Source: DATENM01 sp045807725
Lineage (GTDB): Bacteria; Acidobacteriota; Blastocatellia; UBA7656
Assembly: GCA_045807725.1 (NCBI GenBank)
Contig: JBJMGV010000096.1
Span: 1-64,000, forward strand
Direction: 5' to 3'
Length of the DNA: 64,000 bases
The notes below the pieces were generated by a model that did not search any database, was not told where the DNA came from, and saw only the letters and a program-made list of their open reading frames with translations. A program made the translations under genes and the position numbers. Each line of letters begins with the position of its first letter. Position 1 is the stretch's first letter. Below, piece by piece: positions 47,813 through 55,896 of the stretch.

Positions 47813-49963
47813 TCACATACTCAATACAAAGCTATTCGACCAGCCGTTGATGTTTCGCACGCGGATGCGGTTGGCTCCTGAGCGCAGGGCCAGTTGATTG
47901 GCATCGCCGCTAATAATCAACTTGCTGCCTGCGCCTTTGATCTTGATCTTTTGCGGCGGCGCAACGACGCGCCCGTTGATTTCTACTGCCAATCCTTCAG
48001 TCAGTCCGCGCGCTTTTAACGTCAACTGCGCGCCTGTGAATGAAGCGGCGGTCAGGCTCAAGCCGCCGCTGTCGGCGCGGCTGAAATCGACCCCGGCTTC
48101 GGCGCTGCGATTGCCCGCGCGGTCAACCAGCACGATGTCTGCGCGCGAAGCCGTTGCCAGCGCGCTCAAGCCGTTAAGCGCCAGTTGAGATTCAAGCCGT
48201 CGCGCATTGCCGGCGTTGATCGTCAGCACAGAGACGGGGCGAAGCAAGCGGCCCGCTTCATCGACAAGGCCGATCTCTGCCGTAGCCATATCGCCATCAC
48301 GATCCAGCGCCGCGCAGTCAAGTTGCAAGGCGTCGCCTTCGAGACGTGCGGCGAGATTGAAGATAACCGGCGCGTGATTATCCATACCGACTGACGCGCC
48401 GCCCGTGACGGTCGCGGTCACGGTAAAGCTGGCGTCGCCCGGCCCCCAGTTCGCTATCGCCATATAGTAAATCCCTGCGCGCAAGGGCAGGGAACTCGTC
48501 GGCGTGATCGTGATGGCTTCGTTGCCGGAATCTGAAGTTGATTTGTAATCCACCACGGGATTGTGGCCTTGCAGCACGACCGGCTGGCCGAAACGCGCAT
48601 AGAGATCAACGTCCTGATCGCCGCGCATTTCAAGAATCAACCGGGTCGCGCCGGGCGGGACCACAATCGCATATTGGGTGTGACTGAGCACAGCAAGATT
48701 CGGCGGCGGCGCGAATAATCCTCCGGCCTGCGGCTGCCCTGAGGTCAACGCAATAACGGTTGTCTGATCTAACGCGCTCCGAGTTCGGTAGCCAATCGCC
48801 GCAAGCGCCGCGAGGTCGTTATCATTGAGCGAGTGGTACTGGCCACCGATTATCGTTGGATTCATCACGCCGAGGTATTGGCCGGTAATGTAATTATCCT
48901 TCCAGTGCGCCGGTGATTGGCCGTCGCCGCCTGTGCCGTCAGGCCGCCCGGTCGAAAGCGCCAGCGCCGCGTCGCCGGCATAGAAACGCTGTTCGCCGCC
49001 CGAAGAGAGCACGCGCGCCGCTGTGGCGAAGTCGCTGTTGATCGCTTCGGGGCGCAGCCGGAAGAGATCGCAAATCGTCGGTTGCGCTGCTGCCGAATCA
49101 TTCATCTCGCGCTCGCCGACCGACGAGATGAAGCCGAGTATGTGGCCGATCTCGTGTAGCGCGAGGGCTTCAAAATCGAGCTTATCGGCATCAATGCCAT
49201 CGCTCGCATCGAAGTCAAAGTTGAACCTCGAATTAATGGCGATGGTCGGCGGTAAGCCAAAGTCATCCAACTCGCCTTCAGGATCAGCGACCGCATCAAT
49301 CAATCCAATCGCGCGCAACGTGGCCGTTGTCGCCGCTAATCCTTGCGAGGTTCCGAGGTCGGTCGGCAGCGCTCTGGTCGGAAGCGAGTTGTAGAGCGAG
49401 CGTTGCTCGACCGCGACGCTCTCGGCGATCAAGCCATCGCGCGCCGCCGGAAAGAGCGCGTTGCCGGCGAGTGACTGCGTGTCGGCACAGGCTACCGCAT
49501 CCGCGTCGAACGGTTGTCCGAACAGGGTCGGCCCGAAATCAACGTCGATGACGATGGCGATGTTCGTTTGAATCCGCGCTGCCCATTGCGCGGCGGCACG
49601 CGTGAAAGCGTCGCGCGCCGCGCTGTAGCTCTGCAATTGCGGTGTGCCGCGCAGGATGATCTTCAAGCCGGTCGCTTGATCCGTAACGGGAGTGAGCGCG
49701 GTCAGCGGCAAGTTCGTATCGCGCTCTTTGAGGCGACGCGTTTGTTCGGGGCTGGCTTCGAGACAGGTGGCCCGCCCGCCGACCATCCGATAGATGAACG
49801 TGCCCGATGTGTCCGCTCCCATCCAGCCGATGCGACTGGCTATCTTTTGTGGCGCTGCCACGGCGATTGACTCGCTGGCTTTGCCGACAGGCGAGAGCAA
49901 GACGGCGTTGAGAATGAACAAGCATGCTAGAGCGACGGCGCGGCTGGGGGCTTGACGCAGCAT
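47813..49963 (-). CDS. Secreted zinc metalloprotease with PPC-like and C-terminal domains
   Basis: 716 residues with a signal peptide (1-31). The zinc site HEIGHILGF (with upstream LDFEALAL) is near residue 270 and is followed by a Ser-rich Met-turn region, as in metzincin-like secreted peptidases of the NF038122 type. A beta-sandwich region (about 430-530, ATRLILEMRGDQDVDLYARFGQPV) resembles a pre-peptidase C-terminal domain. The last 180 residues form Ig-like beta domains. The enzyme probably acts outside the cell. It ends 38 bases after a palindrome chain. Confidence 0.85.
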   Translation of the reverse strand: MLRQAPSRAVALACLFILNAVLLSPVGKASESIAVAAPQKIASRIGWMGADTSGTFIYRMVGGRATCLEASPEQTRRLKERDTNLPLTALTPVTDQATGLKIILRGTPQLQSYSAARDAFTRAAAQWAARIQTNIAIVIDVDFGPTLFGQPFDADAVACADTQSLAGNALFPAARDGLIAESVAVEQRSLYNSLPTRALPTDLGTSQGLAATTATLRAIGLIDAVADPEGELDDFGLPPTIAINSRFNFDFDASDGIDADKLDFEALALHEIGHILGFISSVGEREMNDSAAAQPTICDLFRLRPEAINSDFATAARVLSSGGEQRFYAGDAALALSTGRPDGTGGDGQSPAHWKDNYITGQYLGVMNPTIIGGQYHSLNDNDLAALAAIGYRTRSALDQTTVIALTSGQPQAGGLFAPPPNLAVLSHTQYAIVVPPGATRLILEMRGDQDVDLYARFGQPVVLQGHNPVVDYKSTSDSGNEAITITPTSSLPLRAGIYYMAIANWGPGDASFTVTATVTGGASVGMDNHAPVIFNLAARLEGDALQLDCAALDRDGDMATAEIGLVDEAGRLLRPVSVLTINAGNARRLESQLALNGLSALATASRADIVLVDRAGNRSAEAGVDFSRADSGGLSLTAASFTGAQLTLKARGLTEGLAVEINGRVVAPPQKIKIKGAGSKLIISGDANQLALRSGANRIRVRNINGWSNSFVLSM

Positions 49964-49979
49964 ACGACCTCGTAGAATT

Positions 49980-50295
49980 CAGTTGTCAGTTAGCAGTGGC
50001 CAGTGGTCAGTTGAGTTGTCAATCAGTCCCGTGGGGACGCAAGGTTTATAGTTAAGGATACAATAGATGAAGCAAGCTCCGTCAGGAGCGGGATGTTGAT
50101 ATTGCGCCCCTACGGGGCTTCGTCACATCCTTCAGCCATTTCTATAAACATCGCGCTCCTACGGAGCTTGCTTCATCTCTTGCATCGGTAACTATAAACA
50201 TCGCGCTCCTGACGGAGCTTCGTCACATCCGTCAGCCATATCTATAAACATCGCGTCCTTACGGGACTCACTGACGGCTGGCAACTGACACAATG
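49980..50295. repeat. Composite repeat array (GCTCCTACGGAGC family inside tandem units)
   Basis: The outer parts are tandem CAGTTGTCAGTTAGCAGTGG-like units at the left and CTGGCAACTGACA at the right. Inside lie six palindromes (GTCCCGTGGGGAC, GCTCCGTCAGGAGC, GCCCCTACGGGGC, GCTCCTACGGAGC, GCTCCTGACGGAGC, GTCCTTACGGGAC) joined by TATAAACATCGC spacers. It is the same family as the composite at 26.4-26.7 kb. No gene can be placed before about 50328. Confidence 0.85.
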
Positions 50296-50327
50296 GGCGT
50301 CACTGTCGAGGCTCAGGGAGGAATTCA

Positions 50328-50585
50328 GTGATGACGAGCGTGGCGAAATCGAAACCCATTGTAGATCAATTCGCGCAACAGAGCCAACCCCAGGTCGGGG
50401 AATATGACGCGACCGCCGACGGCGCAGGTCGCCTGATTGACAAGCCGGGTGGCGTCCAGCTAGTCTTGCCGAGCGCTGACGCGATGCCGCAGGCCGGGAG
50501 TCGCCTTGCGAAAGGCCGCGTCTGGATGCACACCTTTTCGTCTTCATCCCAATTGAACCCTGAATTGAAACGGAGTACAGGATGA
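50328..50585 (+). CDS. Doubtful small frame upstream of the WD40-caspase
   Basis: An 85-codon frame with GGAGGAA in front of its ATG pair, overlapping the next start as ATGA. The composition is unremarkable and no family is recognised. It may be a small leader protein coupled to the caspase gene, or chance. The overlap and ribosome site are the only support. Confidence 0.25.
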   Translation: MMTSVAKSKPIVDQFAQQSQPQVGEYDATADGAGRLIDKPGGVQLVLPSADAMPQAGSRLAKGRVWMHTFSSSSQLNPELKRSTG

Positions 50586-53500
50586 CCAAGAGAGGTTGGC
50601 CGCGCGCCGTGTGGCTGGTTTTGATAATTGCGGCAATCGCCGCTTTACTGGTCGATGACCTGTCGGCGCAACGTCAGCGCAAGCCGCCCGCGCGTCCACA
50701 GCCCACTCCGCTTCAGCCGCCGAAGCCTGAGCTGGTCATTCAGAATGGCCACTTCGACAACATCCGCGCGGTCGCTTTCAGCCCTGACGGTCGGTTGATC
50801 GCATCGGGCGGCGCGGATCAAACGATACGACTCTGGGAAGCCGCGACGGGCCGTCTCTTGCGCGTCCTCGAAGGCCACTTCGATGATGTTGCCTGCCTCA
50901 GTTTTGCGCCCGATGGCCGTGTGCTGGCGTCGGCCAGCCTCGACAAACGCATTAATCTTTGGGAGGTCGAAACCGGCAAGCTGCTGCGCTCGCTGACGGG
51001 CCACGAGGCCGAGGTCGTCGGCATCGCTTTCAGCCCTGACGGGCGCGAACTGGCTTCGGCCAGCGGCGATGCGACCGTCAACGTGTGGGACGTTAAGAGC
51101 GGCGAATTGCTGCTGACGATTGAGGCGCGGTCGCCTGTGCGCGCCGTCGCCTTCAGTCCTGACGGTCAGACCATCGCCGGTTGCACAGACAACGCGGTCA
51201 GGCTCTGGAGCAGCGAGGGCGGCGCGCTCGTCCGCACGCTCGAAGGCCACACGGCAGCCGTGCGCGCCGTCGCCTTCAGCCGCGATGGTCGTGTCATTGC
51301 TTCGGCCAGTCTCGATAAGTCGGTCAAGCTCTGGGATACGGGAAGCGGCAACCTCCTGCGCACACTCACGGGCCACAGCAGCGGCGTTGTCTCTGTAGCC
51401 TTTCATACAGACGGTAAAACGCTCGCCTCAGGCAGTCAGGACAAGAGCGTCATCTTGTGGGATGTTGAAACCGGCAAGCCGCTGCGCACACTGGCCGGTC
51501 ACGCTAACCCGATTAGCGCCGTCGCGTTCAACAACGACAGCTCCGTCATCGCCGCCGCCAACTATCGCGCCGTGACGCTGTGGGAGACGGCGAGCGGCAA
51601 ACAACTCCGCACGCTCGAAGGTCGCTCGTTGGAAGTGCGCCGCATCGCCTACAGCGCCGACGGGCGCACGCTCGCCACGACCAGCGGCGCGACCATCAAG
51701 CTGTGGGACGCGCCAAGCGTGCGACTGGTGCGGACGCTCGCGGGCCACGCCTCTGAAGTAAGCGGCGTCGCCTTCAGCCCGGACGGAAAGACCCTCGCCT
51801 CGGCGAGCTGGGACAAGACCGTCAAGCTGTGGGAGGTCGAAAGCGGCAAGGCGATTCGCACGCTCACCGGCCACACGTCAGAGGTGAGCGCGGTCGCTTA
51901 CAGCCCCGATGGCCGTGTCGTCGCGGCGGGTGGCGAAGACCGCAGCATTCGTTTGTGGGATGCCGGCACAGGAAAACTGCTGCGCACGTTGGCCGGGCAT
52001 TACAGCGTCGTGTCGGCCATTGCTTTCAGCCCCGATGGCCGCACGCTCGCCTCCGCCAGCGTCGATAAGACCGTGCGACTGTGGGAGGTTGACAGTGGTC
52101 GCCTGACGCGGGCGCTCGAAGGTCACACCTCGCAGGTGCACGCGGTAGCCTTCAGTCCCGATGGCCGTATCATCGCTTCGGGCAGCGCCGATAAAACGAT
52201 CAAGCTGTGGGATGCGGCGAGCGGCGCGCTGCTGCGCACGGTTGAAGGCCACACCTATGATGTGCTCAGCCTCGCCTTCAGCGGCGATGGCCGTGTGCTG
52301 GCGTCGGGCGGCTACGACAAGACGATCAAGCTGTGGGATGCGGCGAGCGGCAATCTCATTCGCACGCTGACGGGCCACGCCAGCCCCGTTTCGTCGCTTG
52401 CTTTCAGCACGAATCGCAAGTGGCTGTTGTCGGGAAGCTGGGACACGACGACGAAAATCTGGTCGCTCGAACTCGGCAGCCCTTTAGTAACCTTACTCGC
52501 TTTCAAGGATGGCAACTGGGTTGCGTTCACGCCCGAAGGCTACTATGACGGCTCGGACAAAGGCGGGCAGTATGTCGCCTGGCGCGTTGCTAACACGATC
52601 TTCGACTTCGATCAGTTTTTTGATCGCTTCTTCAAGCCACAGGTTGTGCCGCAGACCTTGCAGGAGCAAGCGCCAAGACCTACGGACACCATCGCCAAAG
52701 GCTTTGCGATGCCGCCTGAGGTACGCATCACGTCGCCGCGCAAAGACGAGCGCTTCACGTCCGAAGAAGTCGAGGTGACGATTGAAGCGCGCGACACGGG
52801 CGGCGGCGCTGACGACTTGCGACTCTATCAAAACGGCAAGCTCGTTAATCCGGGCAATCGCGGTTTGAAAGCGGCATCGCGCAGCTCGGTATCGGCAACC
52901 TATCACGTGTTGCTCGCGGATGGCGTCAATACATTGCGCGCGGTGGCTTACAGTCGTGACCGCACGGAGAGCCATGCCGATGAGATCAGCGTGCAACTGG
53001 CCGCGCCGGAAAAACAGGCGTCGTTGCGTATGCTCATCGTCGGCATCTCGCGTTATCAAAACCCGGCGTTGAACCTGGGCTTTGCGAAGCAGGACGCCGA
53101 GAGCGTGGCGAATTATTTTCAACAGACCGGCGCGCGATTGTTCCGCGCAGTCGAGATCAATCGGCTTTACGACACAGAGGCCAGCCGCGCCAACATCCTG
53201 AAAGCCTTCGCGCACTTGAACGAGACGGCGCAGCCCGAAGACGTGGTGATTATCTATTTCGCGGGCCACGGCGACAGTCGCGGCGATCAGTGGTACTTCA
53301 TCCCGCACGAAGTCACGCAGCCCGAACGCGACGAGCAACTGACGGCGGGCGGCATCTCGTCGGCGATGATCTCTGAGGAGCTGGTGAAGATTCGTTCGCA
53401 GAAAGTGCTGTTGTTGCTGGACGCCTGCCGGTCGGGCGGCGCAGTGGTGTCATTTCGCGGCTACGAAGACCGCAAGAGCTTGGCGCAACTGGCGCGCTCC

Positions 53501-53770
53501 GCCGGCGTCCACATCATCGCTGCGTCAGGCGCGAGCCAGCTCGCGGCAGAAGTGGACGAGCTGCGTCACGGCCTGTTCACTTACGTGTTGCTGGCGGGCT
53601 TGAAAGGCGAGGCGGTCGTCGGCGCGACAAACCGCAGCATCACCGTGCGCGGCCTGCTCGCTTACATCGAAGATCAATTGCCCGAAGTGTCGAAGAAGTA
53701 CAAAGCCGAAGCGCAGTACCCGGTTAGCTCGTCAAAGGGTCAGGACTTCCCTTTGGCGTTGCTGCGATGA
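50582..53770 (+). CDS. WD40-repeat caspase-like protein
   Basis: 1062 residues. After a signal-like helix (9-27) and a Pro-rich linker come 14 WD40 repeats (about 50-640), each of 41-42 residues with the FSPDGR ... LASGS ... DKTIKLWD pattern, enough for two seven-bladed propellers. A beta domain follows (about 700-805, PPEVRITSPRKDERFTSEEVEV). The caspase (C14) domain begins near 815 with LIVGISRYQN, catalytic His896 (YFAGHGD) and Cys949 (LDACRSGG). Caspase-WD40 proteins are typical of complex, multicellular-type bacteria; known cases respond to stress or phage. The substrate is unknown. The start overlaps a doubtful small frame. Confidence 0.92.
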   Translation: MTKRGWPRAVWLVLIIAAIAALLVDDLSAQRQRKPPARPQPTPLQPPKPELVIQNGHFDNIRAVAFSPDGRLIASGGADQTIRLWEAATGRLLRVLEGHFDDVACLSFAPDGRVLASASLDKRINLWEVETGKLLRSLTGHEAEVVGIAFSPDGRELASASGDATVNVWDVKSGELLLTIEARSPVRAVAFSPDGQTIAGCTDNAVRLWSSEGGALVRTLEGHTAAVRAVAFSRDGRVIASASLDKSVKLWDTGSGNLLRTLTGHSSGVVSVAFHTDGKTLASGSQDKSVILWDVETGKPLRTLAGHANPISAVAFNNDSSVIAAANYRAVTLWETASGKQLRTLEGRSLEVRRIAYSADGRTLATTSGATIKLWDAPSVRLVRTLAGHASEVSGVAFSPDGKTLASASWDKTVKLWEVESGKAIRTLTGHTSEVSAVAYSPDGRVVAAGGEDRSIRLWDAGTGKLLRTLAGHYSVVSAIAFSPDGRTLASASVDKTVRLWEVDSGRLTRALEGHTSQVHAVAFSPDGRIIASGSADKTIKLWDAASGALLRTVEGHTYDVLSLAFSGDGRVLASGGYDKTIKLWDAASGNLIRTLTGHASPVSSLAFSTNRKWLLSGSWDTTTKIWSLELGSPLVTLLAFKDGNWVAFTPEGYYDGSDKGGQYVAWRVANTIFDFDQFFDRFFKPQVVPQTLQEQAPRPTDTIAKGFAMPPEVRITSPRKDERFTSEEVEVTIEARDTGGGADDLRLYQNGKLVNPGNRGLKAASRSSVSATYHVLLADGVNTLRAVAYSRDRTESHADEISVQLAAPEKQASLRMLIVGISRYQNPALNLGFAKQDAESVANYFQQTGARLFRAVEINRLYDTEASRANILKAFAHLNETAQPEDVVIIYFAGHGDSRGDQWYFIPHEVTQPERDEQLTAGGISSAMISEELVKIRSQKVLLLLDACRSGGAVVSFRGYEDRKSLAQLARSAGVHIIAASGASQLAAEVDELRHGLFTYVLLAGLKGEAVVGATNRSITVRGLLAYIEDQLPEVSKKYKAEAQYPVSSSKGQDFPLALLR

Positions 53771-53829
53771 AGTGATCGGAATAGATAAGCCGGAATAGAT
53801 AAACAAGATGATGTTTGCCGCGCAGTGGC

Positions 53830-54345
53830 AGGTCGTGAAGTGGGCTAGCGGCTTTGCTGCGTAACGGCAATCATTCACTGCTGCGTAGCAGCAGGTGAAC
53901 GATTGCCGTTACGCGGCAGGAGAATAATTGCCGCTACGCGGCAGGAGAATGATTGATGCGTAGCGGCGGTGAATGATTGCCGCTACGCGGCAGGAGAATG
54001 ATTGATGCGTAGCAGCAGGAGAATGATTGCCGCGTAGCGGCATTTGAGTTTAGGCAGGCATTTCAATGCCTGCACTCATCGACGCAAACGCCACGCGTCG
54101 CGTCAGCGACGCCTGAGTTCAGGGGATTCAGGCGTCGCTGACGCGACGCGGGCTGATCTCTCGTTTGCATTCCAGGCGTTGAAACGCCTGGCTAAACTCA
54201 AATGCCGCTACGCGGCAATTTCCCAGGCGTTTCAACGTCTGGCTAAACTCAAATGCCACTACGCGGAACAAATGGATGGAGCTACGCGGAACAAACGGAT
54301 GGAGCTACACGGCACAAACTGCGCCACAACGCGGCACAAACGGAT
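53830..54345. repeat. Repeat region: CCGCTACGCGGC units and 23-bp inverted pair
   Basis: 53870-54035 holds at least six units of the type GATTGCCGCTACGCGGCAGG, about 25-35 bases apart and in mixed states (TACGCGG, TAGCGGC, TAGCAGC). 54094-54116 and 54128-54150 are perfect 23-bp complements. Two copies of a GGCGTTTCAACG-type palindrome (54170-54195, 54228-54245) with CTGGCTAAACTCAAATGCC follow, then three degraded ACGCGGAACAAA units. Some short frames exist, but none looks coded. Confidence 0.85.
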
Positions 54346-54392
54346 GGCGCTTGCGTGAGCCGACCGCGCTTACCTGTCGCCCAGCATCGGCC

Positions 54393-55574
54393 TTACACGT
54401 CGCCCAGAATTAACTTGGCGATGGTTTGCAGTTGCATGTTCGACGTGCCTTCGTAAATCTTACCGATCTTGGCGTCGCGGTAATACTTCTCCGCCGGATA
54501 ATCTTTCGTGTAGCCGTAGCCGCCGTACAGCTCGACGACCTGCGAGGTGACGTGCTCGGCCACCTGCGACGTGAAGAGCTTGGCCATCGCCGCTTGCGTC
54601 ACGAAGTTCTCGCCCGCGTCTTTCATACGCGCTGCGTTGTAGACCAGCAGGCGCGCCGCTTCAAGCTCGGTGGCGACCTGCGCGATTTGGAACTGCACGC
54701 CTTGAAATGCGCCGATGGCTTTGCCGAATTGCCGCCGCTCTTTCACATAGTTGATTCCATAGTCGAGCGCGCCGGCACTCAAGCCGACCATCTGCGCGCC
54801 GATGCCGATGCGGCCTTCATTCAACGTCTCGATGGCGATCTTGTAGCCGCGACCTACTTCGCCGAGCACGTTCTCTTTCTTGACGGCGCAGTCTTCCAAA
54901 ATCAACTCACAGGTCGAGCTGGCGCGGATGCCGAGCTTGTTCTCTTTCTTGCCGACGGTGAAGCCGGCGAAGTCACGCTCGACTAGAAAAGCGGTGATGC
55001 CGCGATAGCCTTTGTCGGGCGCGACGTTGGCAAAGACGATGAACAGACCCGCTTCCGCGCCGTTCGTGATCCACAGCTTGCGCCCGTTGAGCACGTAATG
55101 ATCGCCCTTGTCTTCGGCCCGCGTCGCCAGCGCGAAGGCGTCTGAGCCGGACCCGGCTTCAGAGAGCGCGTACGCGCCGACCGTGTCGGTGGCGAGGCGC
55201 GGCAGGTAACGGCGCTTCTGCTCTTCGTTGGCCCAGGTGAGCACAGCGTTGTTGACCAACGTGTTCTGCACGTCAACGACGACGCCCGCCGACGCGTCGG
55301 CGCGCGACAGTTCTTCGACGGCGATGATTGAGTTGAAGAAGCTGCCGCCCTGACCGCCGTACTCTTCGGGGATGGCGATGCCCATCAACCCAAGCTCGAA
55401 GAATTGCTTGATGAGGTCGGCGGAGAACTTGCCCTGCTCGTCCATCTCGGCGGCGAGCGGGCGCACCTGACTGTGCGCGAACTCGCGCACGGACTGGCGG
55501 AATAACTGCTCCTCGTCGGTTAAAGAGGTCAGCGCGCGCGGTGCGCTTTCAGAAGCCGTTGCTGCTTGTGACAT
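54393..55574 (-). CDS. Acyl-CoA dehydrogenase
   Basis: A 393-residue FAD enzyme of beta-oxidation. Landmarks: IAIPEEYGGQG, ALSEAGSGSDAFAL (FAD/substrate loop), KLWITNGAEAG, YVKERRQFGKAIG, and the C-terminal YGGYGYTKDYP with the Glu-bearing IYEGTSNMQL motif of short- or branched-chain enzymes. The first 20 residues are Ala/Ser-rich and variable. It stands alone on the minus strand, flanked by repeats downstream and an empty promoter region upstream. Confidence 0.95.
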   Translation of the reverse strand: MSQAATASESAPRALTSLTDEEQLFRQSVREFAHSQVRPLAAEMDEQGKFSADLIKQFFELGLMGIAIPEEYGGQGGSFFNSIIAVEELSRADASAGVVVDVQNTLVNNAVLTWANEEQKRRYLPRLATDTVGAYALSEAGSGSDAFALATRAEDKGDHYVLNGRKLWITNGAEAGLFIVFANVAPDKGYRGITAFLVERDFAGFTVGKKENKLGIRASSTCELILEDCAVKKENVLGEVGRGYKIAIETLNEGRIGIGAQMVGLSAGALDYGINYVKERRQFGKAIGAFQGVQFQIAQVATELEAARLLVYNAARMKDAGENFVTQAAMAKLFTSQVAEHVTSQVVELYGGYGYTKDYPAEKYYRDAKIGKIYEGTSNMQLQTIAKLILGDV

Positions 55575-55896
55575 GAATGGTTCCTCCGCAAGACAGATCG
55601 AAGTGTGACATTGAGTTTCAATTTAGCACGCGCATTTTGTGAGTCGCAAGGTAGTATCCACTTCGCCCCCTCTATCGCCTGCTGCGCCGATCCACTCCGC
55701 CGCCTTGATGTCGCGGAGCCTGAGTACGTCAACGGACGAGTGCGATTTTGTTTTCGTAAATCCAATACGATTTTTTCTAGTTTACATAGGTCTGTAATGA
55801 GTAGATAATCACAGGCGACTCAGGTGCAGGGTAATCCTTCTCTCATCGCCACGCCGCCCTGTGCAGTTTCTTCCAATCGCCAGTTAAGGAGTTGAA
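55575..55896. other. Divergent promoter region without gene
   Basis: 322 bases between the acyl-CoA dehydrogenase and the DUF11-type gene. It has an A+T-rich stretch (about 55745-55800, with TACGATTTTTTCTAG) likely to hold promoters. I see no gene, clear -10/-35 pair or repeat of the types above. Confidence 0.5.

Noticed and set aside
53870..54035. Regularly spaced repeats resembling a CRISPR array
   Set aside because: The units are palindromes in changing forms, the spacers are short and similar to each other, and no cas gene is present.
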